From Nitrospina sp. (GTDB lineage: Bacteria; Nitrospinota; Nitrospinia; Nitrospinales; JACRGP01), in the NCBI GenBank assembly GCA_024648695.1, contig JACAVV010000011.1:1-64000 (forward strand): a DNA stretch of 64,000 nucleotides. The letters are read 5' to 3'. Made by a program: the position numbers and the translations under genes. Numbering within the stretch: position 1 is the first letter of the stretch; the number at the start of each line of letters is the position of its first letter. Below the pieces are notes generated by a model. That model had not been told where the DNA came from, made no database searches, and saw nothing but the letters and a program-made list of their open reading frames with translations. Shown here in pieces: positions 1-9,042 of the stretch.

Positions 1-53
1 TTCCAAATCCACTTTTTATTTGCATCTTAAAGAGTGTGAGTTTAGGTTTAATC

Positions 54-73
54 ATAGAGATCAAGATCTCTAT
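54..73. promoter_or_regulatory. Perfect 9-bp inverted repeat upstream of HmuY-like gene
   Basis: The arms ATAGAGATC and GATCTCTAT are separated by AA. The site lies about 95 bp upstream of the start at 169 and has no T-run, so a dimeric repressor operator is more likely than a terminator. The rest of 1-168 is AT-rich with no gene visible. The regulator is unknown. Confidence 0.3.
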
Positions 74-168
74 AAATTGCTACTAAAAATCATCAAAAAA
101 CGACCTCTTAACTAGTCTTGTACCTTAAGATAAACCACTTCTTCCATCGAATATGGTAAAATGAAACT

Positions 169-888
169 ATGAATAAAATGTTGATTGTTTTTGCCATGTT
201 ACTGGTCGCCACATTTTTCTTTCACACGGCGATTAATTATATGGCCGCAAATATTGAAGATTTTGAAAGCGTAGCACTGCCTCCCAAAAAGCCGAAAAAG
301 ATCAAGAGCCTCTATTCTTTGGTTAAGGTAGATGCCGCCGCGCGTAATTCCTGGACCCTTCTGGATTTTTCATCACTTAAAACTCATCGTATCGATGATT
401 TGGAAAAACAAAAGGATTTGCTGGAATCTCTCAACTGGGACTTGGCATTCAAAAGGACCCGGATCCTGACCAGTGGTGGCGAAACCACTTCGAATTCCCA
501 GGCGGGTGTGATCAATCTCGGTCCAGGAACCCTGGACACGGTTCAGGAAATTCCCCGCACTGGTTACACCGAAGATGACCGCACTTTTGGCAAATTGGCC
601 AATGACTCATTGACTGACTGGTATATTTACCGGACCCGTACCCACAATATTGAATCCAAAAAAAACCGTTACATTATGAGAACCTGGGACGGTAATTTTG
701 TCAAATTCCGGTTCCTCAACTATTACTGCAAAAATGAGGAATCCGATTGTTCAACCATGATGTGCTCAAGGGATGAGGCCGCTTGTTACACCATAGAGTA
801 TGCCAAACAAACCGACGGTTCCTTTCGGTTTCCTCCTCCACCTTCAGAGGCACCGCAAACCGTTCCGCAAAGTGTGTCCTTAAATTGA
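169..888 (+). CDS. HmuY-like secreted or membrane-anchored protein
   Basis: This is a 239-residue protein with a hydrophobic N-terminus (about residues 4-26), either an uncleaved anchor or a signal peptide. The middle shows the HmuY-family pattern: a Trp/Phe strand (WTLLDFSSLKTHRI), then WDLAFKRTRILTSGGET, followed by DWYIYRTRTH and a C-terminal RFLNYYC strand. HmuY proteins are surface haem-binding lipoproteins. Here the family is inferred from the pattern, and the haem-ligating histidines cannot be assigned by eye. Four cysteines cluster near residues 187-207. The C-terminus is Pro-rich. The stop overlaps the probable TTG start of the next gene (TTGA), suggesting translational coupling. No TonB receptor or Fur-box-like site is adjacent, so haem uptake is only one possibility. 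Confidence 0.6.
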   Translation: MNKMLIVFAMLLVATFFFHTAINYMAANIEDFESVALPPKKPKKIKSLYSLVKVDAAARNSWTLLDFSSLKTHRIDDLEKQKDLLESLNWDLAFKRTRILTSGGETTSNSQAGVINLGPGTLDTVQEIPRTGYTEDDRTFGKLANDSLTDWYIYRTRTHNIESKKNRYIMRTWDGNFVKFRFLNYYCKNEESDCSTMMCSRDEAACYTIEYAKQTDGSFRFPPPPSEAPQTVPQSVSLN

Positions 889-1607
889 TCTTAATCCTTG
901 TTCTAATTGTTTTCCTTGCAAACGCCTGTTCCCCTAACCCGCAAGGTATGGTTTTAATTGAAAAGGGTCCTTTTATTTTAGGATCCAAACCTCCTGAAAA
1001 ACTGCCGCGGTTTCTTTCCAAAAGAACGTCCGGGCGAAACTCGCAACCGGAACAGGAATATGTACTAAAGTCTTTTTACATTGACCTCTATGAAGTCAGT
1101 TACCAGGATTTCATCAAGTTTAAACTAAACGCTAAATACACCAGCGGCAAACCCGAGGAACCGATACGAGGGGTTTCCTGGTATGAAGCGGATGCCTATT
1201 GTATGTGGTTGGGAAAGCGGCTTCCCACGGAATTCGAATGGGAAAAAGCGGCGCGGGGAACCGATGGTCGTTTATACGTCTGGGGAAATGAGTTTATTCG
1301 GGAAAACGCCAACCTGACCAATCAGGTTTATCCCCGAGCCCGGTTTGGAAAAGATTACAGTCCTTATGGCGTGTTCGATTTAAATGGAAATGTGTCCGAA
1401 TGGACTTCAAGCGTATACAATCCTTACCCCAAATCAAAATTCAAGGACAGGAGTTTTGGAAAGGGATTCCGCGTCATTCGCGGCGGGGCTTTTCATGGCA
1501 AGGAACACAGTTTTATGGAAGGTTTTGCCATGCTTAGTTACCGCAACTATGCGCCTCCCTCAATGAGAGCCTGGGATACGGGGTTCCGTTGCGCCAAATC
1601 CCTTTGA
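885..1607 (+). CDS. FGE-fold (SUMF1/EgtB-like) protein, exported
   Basis: A formylglycine-generating-enzyme-fold protein. The chosen start is the TTG at 885, which overlaps the previous stop. It gives a hydrophobic leader ending in FLANAC, a marginal lipobox. A longer frame opens at 783 but runs inside the upstream gene. Family motifs follow: MVLIEKGPFILGS at the domain start, VSWYEADAYCMWLGKRLPTE, NVSEWTSS, VIRGGAFHG and the terminal DTGFRCA. The copper-binding cysteine pair of true FGE is absent, so sulfatase maturation is unlikely. Such proteins are often structural or ligand-binding. Coupling to the HmuY-like gene suggests the two work together at the cell surface. The start is uncertain. 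Confidence 0.7.
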   Translation: MILILVLIVFLANACSPNPQGMVLIEKGPFILGSKPPEKLPRFLSKRTSGRNSQPEQEYVLKSFYIDLYEVSYQDFIKFKLNAKYTSGKPEEPIRGVSWYEADAYCMWLGKRLPTEFEWEKAARGTDGRLYVWGNEFIRENANLTNQVYPRARFGKDYSPYGVFDLNGNVSEWTSSVYNPYPKSKFKDRSFGKGFRVIRGGAFHGKEHSFMEGFAMLSYRNYAPPSMRAWDTGFRCAKSL

Positions 1608-1623
1608 CGCATTAGAACTAAAA

Positions 1624-3600
1624 TTACGGTAACCAGTCTTCCGGGGGAGACATACCCGGTATCTTTGGTTCCACGGGGCTTGCCAACCCGGTTGGCTCTA
1701 TGGGAGAAGCTTCCGGAAGTGATGTTTTGCCTGGTTCCGCATGGGACTCAGGCTGTTGTGGCCCAAAGGAATTCCCTGCCTCCGAACCGATGTTTTCTGT
1801 ACCCGGTTTGGTCGAATCCTTATCCTCAGCACTGGTCTTCGATCCGGTTCGAGATTTCCACTTTTTTGTTTTTCCCTGGGGAGCCCGCTTATTGCCCGTC
1901 CTTCGCGAAACCCTTTTGGCCGTTCCGGATTTAGACCTGCCTCCACGGGATGAAGTTTTCTTTGGTTTTTCCTCTTCCTCATCGGATACCTTCTCCACTC
2001 CTTCTTCAATAACAGAATCGGAACCATTAGTCTTAACAGAAGCAGAACCATTGGTCTTGCTTCGTTTTTCCTTTTCCTCTTCTTTGTCCTTTACTTTTTC
2101 AATAATTTTTTCTTCTTCCTTACGTTTCTCCAAAACATAGTAGGAAAAATCAGAGTAGGACAGATTTTCTTTTCCGACGAACTGGATTTTCACATTATGT
2201 TTTTGCTCCAATTCCCAGATGAATCGCGATTTCATATTTAATAAATAATTCACCGCCTGATTGGAAATCACAGCTTCCAATACCGCAACATGGCCTTGGG
2301 CCAAGAGTTCCTGAATGCTCCGTAAAACGTTCAGAACGATAGAAACTATGGATTTAACCTGGCCGCTACCCTCACAGAAATGGCATCTGTCAAACGCCGC
2401 TTCTTTAACTGGGGGCGACATCCTTTGACGCGACATTTCAATCAAGCCAAACCTAGATATTCTGGAAATATTGACCCTGGCCTTGTCCTTTTTGCAAGCC
2501 TGTTTGAGTTGCTTTTCGATAAGAGATTTATTTTTCTTCTGGAGCATATCGATAAAATCGATAACGACCAACCCACCCAGGTCTCTCAACCGCAATTGGC
2601 GGGCCACTTCATCGGCAGCCTCCAAATTGGTTCTAAGTGCGGTTTCTTCCAATTCGCTCGCGCTTGTGGTTTTTCCAGAGTTAACATCAATGGAAACCAT
2701 TGCCTCACCAATATCGAATATTAACGACCCTCCAGCAGGAAGCTCCACCCGCCTATTGTATATCGATTCGATTTGACCTTCGATATTGTATTGGGAGAAT
2801 AAGGGTTTGGAGTTCTGGTAGAATTTGACACATTTTTGCATGCGAGGCATGACGAGTTTAAAAAACTCTTTGATCTTTTTGTAGGCGTCATGGTTGTCCA
2901 CCAGGATTTCCTGGGTATCGGCAGTAAAATGATCCCTAACCGTTCGTACCACCATATCTGGTCCACGATAAAGCATTATGGGTTTTGAATCGCTTCGGTT
3001 TGCCTCTTTTTCGATGGTTTCCCAGATTTTCTTGAGCATTTGCAAGTCTTTTTGCAAATCAAGTTTGGTTCGTCCCAAACCCGCCGTTCGGATGATGACG
3101 CCCATATCCCCAGGCAAGTCCAGAAAGGATAAAATTTCCTTTAGCTTTTTACGCTCCTCTTCATCCTCGATTTTTCGGGAAACTCCCGTGGAATCACTTC
3201 CGGACATAAGAACTAAAAAACGGCCGGGAATCGAAATATAGTTAGAAAGAGTCGGGCCTTTGGCGTCCCGTTCCTCTTTAACCACCTGGACAATAATTTT
3301 TTGTCCGGAAAACAAGACATCCTGAATTCGAACCTTTGCTTTCCTTTCACCCGTTTCAATGTATGACGAGGGATGAACATCCTTAAACGGGAGAAACCCG
3401 TATTTTTTACCGCCATAATCCACAAATGCAGCTTCTATGGCAGGCTCTACCCGGGTAATAATACCGCGATAGACATTTCCCTTTATCAATTCCTGCATGG
3501 AGTGCTCTACGATATAATCTTCCAGGTTACCGTCTTCTGTAATCACCGCCCTGCATTCTTCCGGGTGGTCTGTATTGATGAGCATTTTTCGCTTGGACAT
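1624..3600 (-). CDS. rne: Ribonuclease E/G family endoribonuclease
   Basis: An RNase E/G enzyme of 658 residues that cleaves single-stranded RNA in rRNA maturation and mRNA decay. An S1 domain lies near residues 38-120 (VYRGIITRVEPAIEAAFVDY). The catalytic DNase-I-like domain has the two magnesium-binding acidic sites in SIDVNSG (near 303) and VVIDFIDM (near 346). The zinc-link motif CHFCEGSG follows near 405. The C-terminus from about 500 is a Lys/Glu/Ser/Pro-rich disordered tail, like the scaffold tail of RNase E but shorter; RNase G lacks such a tail. It is convergent with the FGE-fold gene, with only 16 bp between the stops, and no hairpin is visible there. Confidence 0.93.
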   Translation of the reverse strand: MSKRKMLINTDHPEECRAVITEDGNLEDYIVEHSMQELIKGNVYRGIITRVEPAIEAAFVDYGGKKYGFLPFKDVHPSSYIETGERKAKVRIQDVLFSGQKIIVQVVKEERDAKGPTLSNYISIPGRFLVLMSGSDSTGVSRKIEDEEERKKLKEILSFLDLPGDMGVIIRTAGLGRTKLDLQKDLQMLKKIWETIEKEANRSDSKPIMLYRGPDMVVRTVRDHFTADTQEILVDNHDAYKKIKEFFKLVMPRMQKCVKFYQNSKPLFSQYNIEGQIESIYNRRVELPAGGSLIFDIGEAMVSIDVNSGKTTSASELEETALRTNLEAADEVARQLRLRDLGGLVVIDFIDMLQKKNKSLIEKQLKQACKKDKARVNISRISRFGLIEMSRQRMSPPVKEAAFDRCHFCEGSGQVKSIVSIVLNVLRSIQELLAQGHVAVLEAVISNQAVNYLLNMKSRFIWELEQKHNVKIQFVGKENLSYSDFSYYVLEKRKEEEKIIEKVKDKEEEKEKRSKTNGSASVKTNGSDSVIEEGVEKVSDEEEEKPKKTSSRGGRSKSGTAKRVSRRTGNKRAPQGKTKKWKSRTGSKTSAEDKDSTKPGTENIGSEAGNSFGPQQPESHAEPGKTSLPEASPIEPTGLASPVEPKIPGMSPPEDWLP

Positions 3601-3912
3601 AAATTGCTTAACCTTTCTTCCTATACAAGGATTAAAGTGTCCCTACTCACTTTCCCGTTAGGCGCTTCTATTCCGGAATATTCTTGAACCGGTAAATTAA
3701 TTGTCTGTAATTTTTCATTGGGTTGACTGGGCTCTGGCGAAAGGGAAAGTGGGCCCTGTTTTGGTTGACTGCTACAATGGACAGGAAAAATTATTGTTTG
3801 AATTTTTTTTCTCTCTGGGATTATTATGATTCCATTAAATTCAAACAATTCTTATGAGTGTATTTTACTAAACCATCTTAAAATTAAAAAAAGTTGATAA
3901 CAATTGAATGGA
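3601..3912. other. Divergent intergenic region between rne and the TMTC-like gene
   Basis: This stretch of 312 bp should hold promoters for both divergent genes. It is AT-rich on the right-hand side. I see no tRNA, no convincing hairpin terminator and no credible small gene. A 75-codon frame on the minus strand (3621-3848) has only a TTG start and no recognisable features. Confidence 0.5.
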
Positions 3913-5670
3913 ATGCCTTCCTTAAAAAAATATCTGTTTACAATTTTAATTATATTTTTCGTTTGTTTGCTTTCTTATTTCAATACCTTGAAAGTCCCCT
4001 TTCAATTTGACGGTGTATCATTTATACAAAAAAACAAGCACTTTTCAGGATTGCTGGAAAAAGGTGAATCTGAAGCCTTTTGGAAGGAATACTCTCCCAC
4101 AAACATAAATAATAGGCCTTTTTTAAATTACAGTTTCACGGTCAACTATTTTTTGGGCAAAGATGAAACTTTTGGATATCATTTAGTCAATTTGGGAATT
4201 CACATCCTGGTTTCTATTTTTATATTTTTGATTGTTAGAAAAGTTCTCCTTTTTAATAAATCTGGCGAAAACTCTGGAATACCCTATCTAACCAGAATGC
4301 CATTGCTAGCATCCTTGGTTTTTGCAAGCCACCCAATTCAAACCCAAGCAATCACGTATATCATGAGCCGATCGGCTTCTCTGTGTACCCTTACTTACCT
4401 TGCTTCCTTTTATTGTTTTGTTTTGGGTTTGGAAACCTTTAAAAAGAAAGGAAGCCATATTACGTTTAAAAATTGGACGGCTCTTATTGGGTGGGGAATG
4501 CTCAGTTTAATACTAATTCGATTAGGTTTAGGAATCAAACTGATCATTGCCTCCATTCCAATGGTCATGTTCAGTTTTCTTATCCTTCAATACAATCCAC
4601 AAAAAGATTTTAAAGATATTTTCAACGAGAATAAACCATTATTTTCCATTGTTTTAACATTTTTTTTCGGATGGGTCCTTTTTCAGTTCATTTTTGTACC
4701 TGGAGGCCCGTTTGGGGTGTTTGCTATCAACGACTTTGGGCTAGAGATATATGGGAGAGGAGGCTACTTTTTATCTCAAATCAAATGGTTAAGTTTTTAT
4801 TATTTGAATAAATGGTTTTTTCCAATAAATTTAAACTTGGACCCGGATGTAAGCCCAGTTTTTTCGGTTTGGAATCTGGATCTATTTGCTTCTCTTCTGA
4901 TTATTTTCTTAATATTCTGGTTTGTTTTAAAGCAAAATCGTTTGCTGATTTTCAGCTTTTGTTGGTTCTTGTTTTGTCTGGCTCCCGAATCATCCTTCAT
5001 CCCATTACTTGATCTGGTCAGCGAACACCGTTTGTATTTACCAGGAATCGGTTTGACGATGTTGGTTGCGATGTTGATTGCAAAGCGGTCTCTATTTGCG
5101 GTTCAAATTCTTTTAATACTACTTCTTGCCGTTAACACAAGCCTGAGAAATACCGATTGGTTTTCTGAAACCACTCTTTGGCGGGACGCTGTCAACAAGA
5201 GCCCAAATAAATCGCGACCCTTTAGCAATCTGGCGCGGGCCTTGATTTTGGAAAATAATTTGCAAGGTGGATTGAAAAATTATCAAAAAGCGATCCTGCT
5301 GGATTCAACGTATTACGAACCGCACCACAACCTTGGGAATTTGTACATCAGCATGGGAAATTGCAAGAAGGGTATTGAATCACATCTAACCGCTTTACTC
5401 TATAAACCGGAATTAGCAGAATCCCTGTTGAGCATTGGAACTTGTTACCGCAAACAAGGAAAATACAAGGAGGCCACCAACATTCTGAAAAAAGCCATTG
5501 AAGCCGACCCCAACCTTGCAGACACTTATAAGGAACTGGGAACCGTTTATTATTTTCATTTAAAAGATCCTCAGTCGGCTAAATTCTTTTTTCAACAAGC
5601 GATTAGAATAGACCCTGCCAATCCGGACAATGCAATGATAAACAATATTCTGTCCTCTTATCAAAATTAA
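3913..5670 (+). CDS. TMTC-like multi-pass membrane protein with C-terminal TPRs
   Basis: A protein of about 585 residues. The first ~410 residues contain roughly ten or more hydrophobic segments. The periplasmic loop after TM1 reads FQFDGVSFIQKN, then NNRPFLNYSFTVNY and GYHLVNLGIHILV, the pattern of the TMTC/DUF1736 group of GT-C-like membrane proteins. An SEHRLYLPGIG motif precedes the last membrane segments. From about 430 to the end are TPRs (for example NLARALILENNLQGGLKNYQKAI and GTCYRKQGKYKEATNILKKAIEADP). Eukaryotic TMTCs are O-mannosyltransferases; the bacterial substrate is unknown. An in-frame TTG at 3904 is an alternative start. The neighbouring glycosyltransferases support a role in glycan transfer. 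Confidence 0.7.
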   Translation: MPSLKKYLFTILIIFFVCLLSYFNTLKVPFQFDGVSFIQKNKHFSGLLEKGESEAFWKEYSPTNINNRPFLNYSFTVNYFLGKDETFGYHLVNLGIHILVSIFIFLIVRKVLLFNKSGENSGIPYLTRMPLLASLVFASHPIQTQAITYIMSRSASLCTLTYLASFYCFVLGLETFKKKGSHITFKNWTALIGWGMLSLILIRLGLGIKLIIASIPMVMFSFLILQYNPQKDFKDIFNENKPLFSIVLTFFFGWVLFQFIFVPGGPFGVFAINDFGLEIYGRGGYFLSQIKWLSFYYLNKWFFPINLNLDPDVSPVFSVWNLDLFASLLIIFLIFWFVLKQNRLLIFSFCWFLFCLAPESSFIPLLDLVSEHRLYLPGIGLTMLVAMLIAKRSLFAVQILLILLLAVNTSLRNTDWFSETTLWRDAVNKSPNKSRPFSNLARALILENNLQGGLKNYQKAILLDSTYYEPHHNLGNLYISMGNCKKGIESHLTALLYKPELAESLLSIGTCYRKQGKYKEATNILKKAIEADPNLADTYKELGTVYYFHLKDPQSAKFFFQQAIRIDPANPDNAMINNILSSYQN

Positions 5671-5696
5671 GTCTTTAGTTTCAAATAGATTTCACA

Positions 5697-5722
5697 TTTA
5701 ACATGGGTCGGGATGTGTTAAA
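5697..5722. promoter_or_regulatory. 7-bp inverted repeat upstream of PGK-like gene
   Basis: TTTAACA and TGTTAAA are spaced by 12 bp, about 60 bp before the start at 5780. It has operator-like geometry and no T-run. A clear Shine-Dalgarno AGGAGA lies 6-12 bases before the ATG. Confidence 0.25.
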
Positions 5723-5779
5723 ATGCAAAATCTATTAGACACAATCATATCACCCCGAGAGAAGGATTAGGAGAGATTC

Positions 5780-7369
5780 ATGAACGATAGTGTTGGTTTT
5801 CCGTCTCTGGATTCCTTAACATCCAAGGATTTGATGGGAAAAACGATTTTCATTCGCTGTGATTTCAATGTGCCCGTAAAAGCCTCCAGCAATCATTATT
5901 ATCGAGTCGCTGACGACACTAGAATTCGACGATTCCTGGATCTCACATTCCACAAAATTCATCAATTAACAGGTGGGAATTGCAGAATCATTATAGGGTC
6001 CCATTTGGGCCGTCCCCATAAGGAGAAAGACCATTCGCGCTGGGATGGGATTTTCAATATGCAGTTTGTTTGTTCCCATTTTGACACCCTTCTCAGGGAA
6101 TTGTATGGTGATACATACACCATTTTTCCACCTGAAATAATCGATTCCCATTTAATGAGTTCTCTCCAGATTTGTACGGACCACCGTATGCCCATCGGTG
6201 GGATAAAGTTTCTCCCAAACTTAAGGTATTTGCTGGATCCGGAAAACCCGGACTCCTACCGGGAAGAGTTTATTGAAGGACTCGCTTCAGTTTCTGACGT
6301 GTTCATTAATTGTGCTTTTGGTTGCAGTCATCGCCTGTCCAAAAGTATCAAGGTTCTTCCCCAGATAATGAGAAAGCAGGGCAAACTCGCGGTGGGAGGT
6401 GCCTTATTGCATGAAGAAGTAAAACGTTTGGGAGAATTTGGAAAACTTGTCCTGGACCAACCTAAGAAAACTGCGGTAATAGCGGGTGGGGCAAAAATTG
6501 CCGACAAGATTGGTATTTTGCAAGAGTTTGTTAACGCCGGAGTCAAACTGATCTTCATCGGCGGAAAAATGGTGAACACTTTTCTGGTTGCCCAAAAGTT
6601 CCTCGCATTGTCCCATCCTCCCAGTGTTGATGGGATACCAAAGAAACTATTGGAAGGGGATGACAAAAAAAACCGGGCCTTTATCAAGGAAGTGGAAATG
6701 GCCCAGACCATTCTGAAGCTCGCACAGGAAAAAGATGTGGATATCGTTTTTCCGTCTGACTATAAAGTCGTCAATGAGTACATGGATACTGAGTTTGAAA
6801 TTAAAGATATGCCAGACTTTGAAACCGAACTGCAATTGGATTTGGGACCCAATACCATTGACAGTTATTCAGATTCAATTCTTGATGGTGTTGAAAATGT
6901 GTTCTGGAACGGGCCTCTTGGGGCTTACGACCATCCTGGATCCGAGCATTATGCCAAGGGCTCGATGGAGTTGGGAAAACTTTTATTCACTCAGGCACTG
7001 AGCCACTCGAATTTTAACGTGGTGATTGGCGGGGGAGATTCGGCGGCGATTTTGAATAAATTCGTCATCGGTGAAATCCGCCATGAAGTAAAAAAATCGT
7101 TGATCAATCAATTGTCACCAACAATCAATTCCAATTTGCTTGTGGTCGATTTTACGGACACCACAACTTATAATTTGTTCAATTATTTCATTTCCAACTT
7201 TTTTATTTCAACCGGTGGGGGCGCGGCTCTTGAGTTCCTGGAAAACTTTCTGAAGGATAAAGCTAAAATGCCTATGGGCTCCTATTTACCGGGAACGGCT
7301 AACTTGATGGACCTGGCTTCTTCCGTGGAGTTTGAAACCGGACGCATATCTAAAGTATCTGCAGTGTGA
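5780..7369 (+). CDS. pgk: Divergent, enlarged phosphoglycerate kinase
   Basis: A phosphoglycerate kinase family protein, 529 residues against the usual 390-420. Family motifs are retained: RCDFNVP (26-32), SHLGRP (74-79), FLPNLRYL, HEEVKRLGEF, GGAKIADKI (236-244), GPLGAYD (near 378), GGGDSAA and STGGGAALEFLE. The motif normally reading VNDAFGTAHR is INCAFGCSHR (176-185), so the usual Asp is Cys178. Extra sequence sits in the N-domain (about 82-150) and between GGGDS and STGGG. It could be the main glycolytic/Calvin PGK or a repurposed paralogue. No pgk lies at the gap-tpiA locus in this window. The last 88 bases overlap the convergent glycosyltransferase gene. Confidence 0.75.
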   Translation: MNDSVGFPSLDSLTSKDLMGKTIFIRCDFNVPVKASSNHYYRVADDTRIRRFLDLTFHKIHQLTGGNCRIIIGSHLGRPHKEKDHSRWDGIFNMQFVCSHFDTLLRELYGDTYTIFPPEIIDSHLMSSLQICTDHRMPIGGIKFLPNLRYLLDPENPDSYREEFIEGLASVSDVFINCAFGCSHRLSKSIKVLPQIMRKQGKLAVGGALLHEEVKRLGEFGKLVLDQPKKTAVIAGGAKIADKIGILQEFVNAGVKLIFIGGKMVNTFLVAQKFLALSHPPSVDGIPKKLLEGDDKKNRAFIKEVEMAQTILKLAQEKDVDIVFPSDYKVVNEYMDTEFEIKDMPDFETELQLDLGPNTIDSYSDSILDGVENVFWNGPLGAYDHPGSEHYAKGSMELGKLLFTQALSHSNFNVVIGGGDSAAILNKFVIGEIRHEVKKSLINQLSPTINSNLLVVDFTDTTTYNLFNYFISNFFISTGGGAALEFLENFLKDKAKMPMGSYLPGTANLMDLASSVEFETGRISKVSAV

Positions 7370-9042
7370 TTCATTATTTGAATCATGGCCTGGCACTCTT
7401 CTTTTAAGGCCAGGTATATACGGTTGGTTTTTTTAGCCAGAAGACAAACATCATTCCCCTCCAGGTTTTCCTTGCGTTTGCAAAACATATCGGCGAGAGG
7501 TTTCGTCTCGGGTACCGTGTGGCCAAGGTACTCTATAGCTTTATCGGTTTCCGTTATATCATTCACCCAGGTTTCCATATTGGAAGAACTTATGGTTTTG
7601 GATTCAAATTTTTGAACCATTTTTTCGGTGGTCTCCATCCCTCTGCTGGCTTGCAAAAGCATCCTTTTAAAACTGTCCTTCTTTTCCAGAATCGCGCCTA
7701 TGGTTTCTGACAAAGCAGAAACATCGTAGTCCCTGGCCAATTCACTGAGAAAGGAAGCATATTCAGAGCCTGGAACCTTTTTTTGTCCGGGACCCTTCGT
7801 GAGAGTATGGAACCACAGCAGTCGGTAAGCGGTTCTAAAGTAATCCAGGGGTGTTAGGGGACGGTTGATCAAGGGATCCAGTTTCAAGAGATGGTTGTTA
7901 TCAATTCGGGTTTGATATATTTGCATCGAATCCAGGTCCTTCATCCCCCGGGGAATTGCCCACGCCTTGTTTTCCATATGATTTTGAATCATGGAACACA
8001 AATGCTCTGGCCGCACTTTATCGACACAGACAATGTCATTACAATGCACTCCGTAACTGCATGGGGAACAGGGTATGCGGGCCTGAAAAATCAGGTGCCC
8101 GGACCCATAGGGAGCCGTTTCATAAGGATGCGCATGGGCAAAAAATAATGCGACTACAGGAGTATTCACCGCCGCCGCTATATGCATAGTTCCGGTATCG
8201 TTTGTCACCAGATACTGGCACCTTTGAACCCAGGCTATGAGCTCCTGAATACGGGTCTTGCCCGTTAAATCCAGAATCCGATCCTTGTTTTGAACATACC
8301 CCATAATTTCCTGAGCCAAGGGAGACTCACTTGCCACTCCAAATAAAACAAACCGTGTGTTCAGTTTCTGGTTGAGTTGGTTAATAAAATCCGCAAAGGC
8401 TCGCGCCGGCCACCTTCTTCCTTCAATGCTTGATCCGGCCTGGACCCCAATCAAAATCTCATCGGATTGTAAGCCGAATTCTTCCTGCATGGATTTAATG
8501 GATTCTCCATCGGAGTCGTCGGTCAAAATATGAACCCCGTTTCCGCCAGGATCAATATCTCCTCCCCTGGTAAAAATATCTACCAGGTTAAATGTGTTTA
8601 AGGCCCGATTGAAGGGTTCAATTCCAAAGTATTCCATCCAAGGATGTTCAGTTTTGCGTTCTCCATTTTCCTGACAATGAAATCCCCGAACTTCAGGAAT
8701 TCCCAAATAGGTGATCATCAATGCACTCAATTTGGAATGACTGAGGTTGATGACCCTGTCAAAGTTCAGACGTTCCAGCTTTTCCATTTCCTCTTTGAAA
8801 TAGCGATACAATTCAACCCAGTGCAACCCTTCCCTTTTACTTTTTTCATCGAATTGTCGTATATTCATAACCATCAATTCATCAACTTCAGGGATGCGTC
8901 TGGCAAATTCTTCAAAATCCGAGGAAACCATAAGAGTGATCCTGGCTTCCGGGAATTTTTTGCGGAGTCCCAGTGCCAGTGGTGTGGATTGCACCAGGTC
9001 CCCCATGCGAGTCAAGTTGAGCAAAAGAATATTTTTATTCAT
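7282..9042 (-). CDS. Glycosyltransferase family 9 (heptosyltransferase-like) protein
   Basis: A 586-residue protein. Residues 1-350 match ADP-heptose:LPS heptosyltransferases. It opens with ILLLNLTRMGDLVQSTP, has IGVQAGSSIEGRRWP at the second Rossmann domain, and LVTNDTGTMHIAAAVNTPVVALFF in the donor-binding region. Four cysteines (CSPCSYGVHCNDIVC) follow. The C-terminal ~200 residues are helical and not assigned. Such enzymes add heptose or related sugars to LPS-like glycans at the inner membrane. The start overlaps the preceding gene's stop by 4 bp (ATGA), so it is translationally coupled. Its 3' end runs 88 bp into the convergent PGK-like gene. Confidence 0.85.
   Translation of the reverse strand: MNKNILLLNLTRMGDLVQSTPLALGLRKKFPEARITLMVSSDFEEFARRIPEVDELMVMNIRQFDEKSKREGLHWVELYRYFKEEMEKLERLNFDRVINLSHSKLSALMITYLGIPEVRGFHCQENGERKTEHPWMEYFGIEPFNRALNTFNLVDIFTRGGDIDPGGNGVHILTDDSDGESIKSMQEEFGLQSDEILIGVQAGSSIEGRRWPARAFADFINQLNQKLNTRFVLFGVASESPLAQEIMGYVQNKDRILDLTGKTRIQELIAWVQRCQYLVTNDTGTMHIAAAVNTPVVALFFAHAHPYETAPYGSGHLIFQARIPCSPCSYGVHCNDIVCVDKVRPEHLCSMIQNHMENKAWAIPRGMKDLDSMQIYQTRIDNNHLLKLDPLINRPLTPLDYFRTAYRLLWFHTLTKGPGQKKVPGSEYASFLSELARDYDVSALSETIGAILEKKDSFKRMLLQASRGMETTEKMVQKFESKTISSSNMETWVNDITETDKAIEYLGHTVPETKPLADMFCKRKENLEGNDVCLLAKKTNRIYLALKEECQAMIQIMNHTADTLDMRPVSNSTEEARSIKLAVPGK

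Noticed and set aside
783-884. N-terminal extension of the FGE-fold gene overlapping the HmuY-like gene
   Set aside because: It lies inside another gene, starts with TTG and adds sequence unlike a signal peptide. The start at 885 gives a hydrophobic leader at the N-terminus.
3621-3848. Possible 75-residue protein on the minus strand
   Set aside because: It has only a TTG start, no Shine-Dalgarno and no recognisable domain, and it sits in the rne promoter region.
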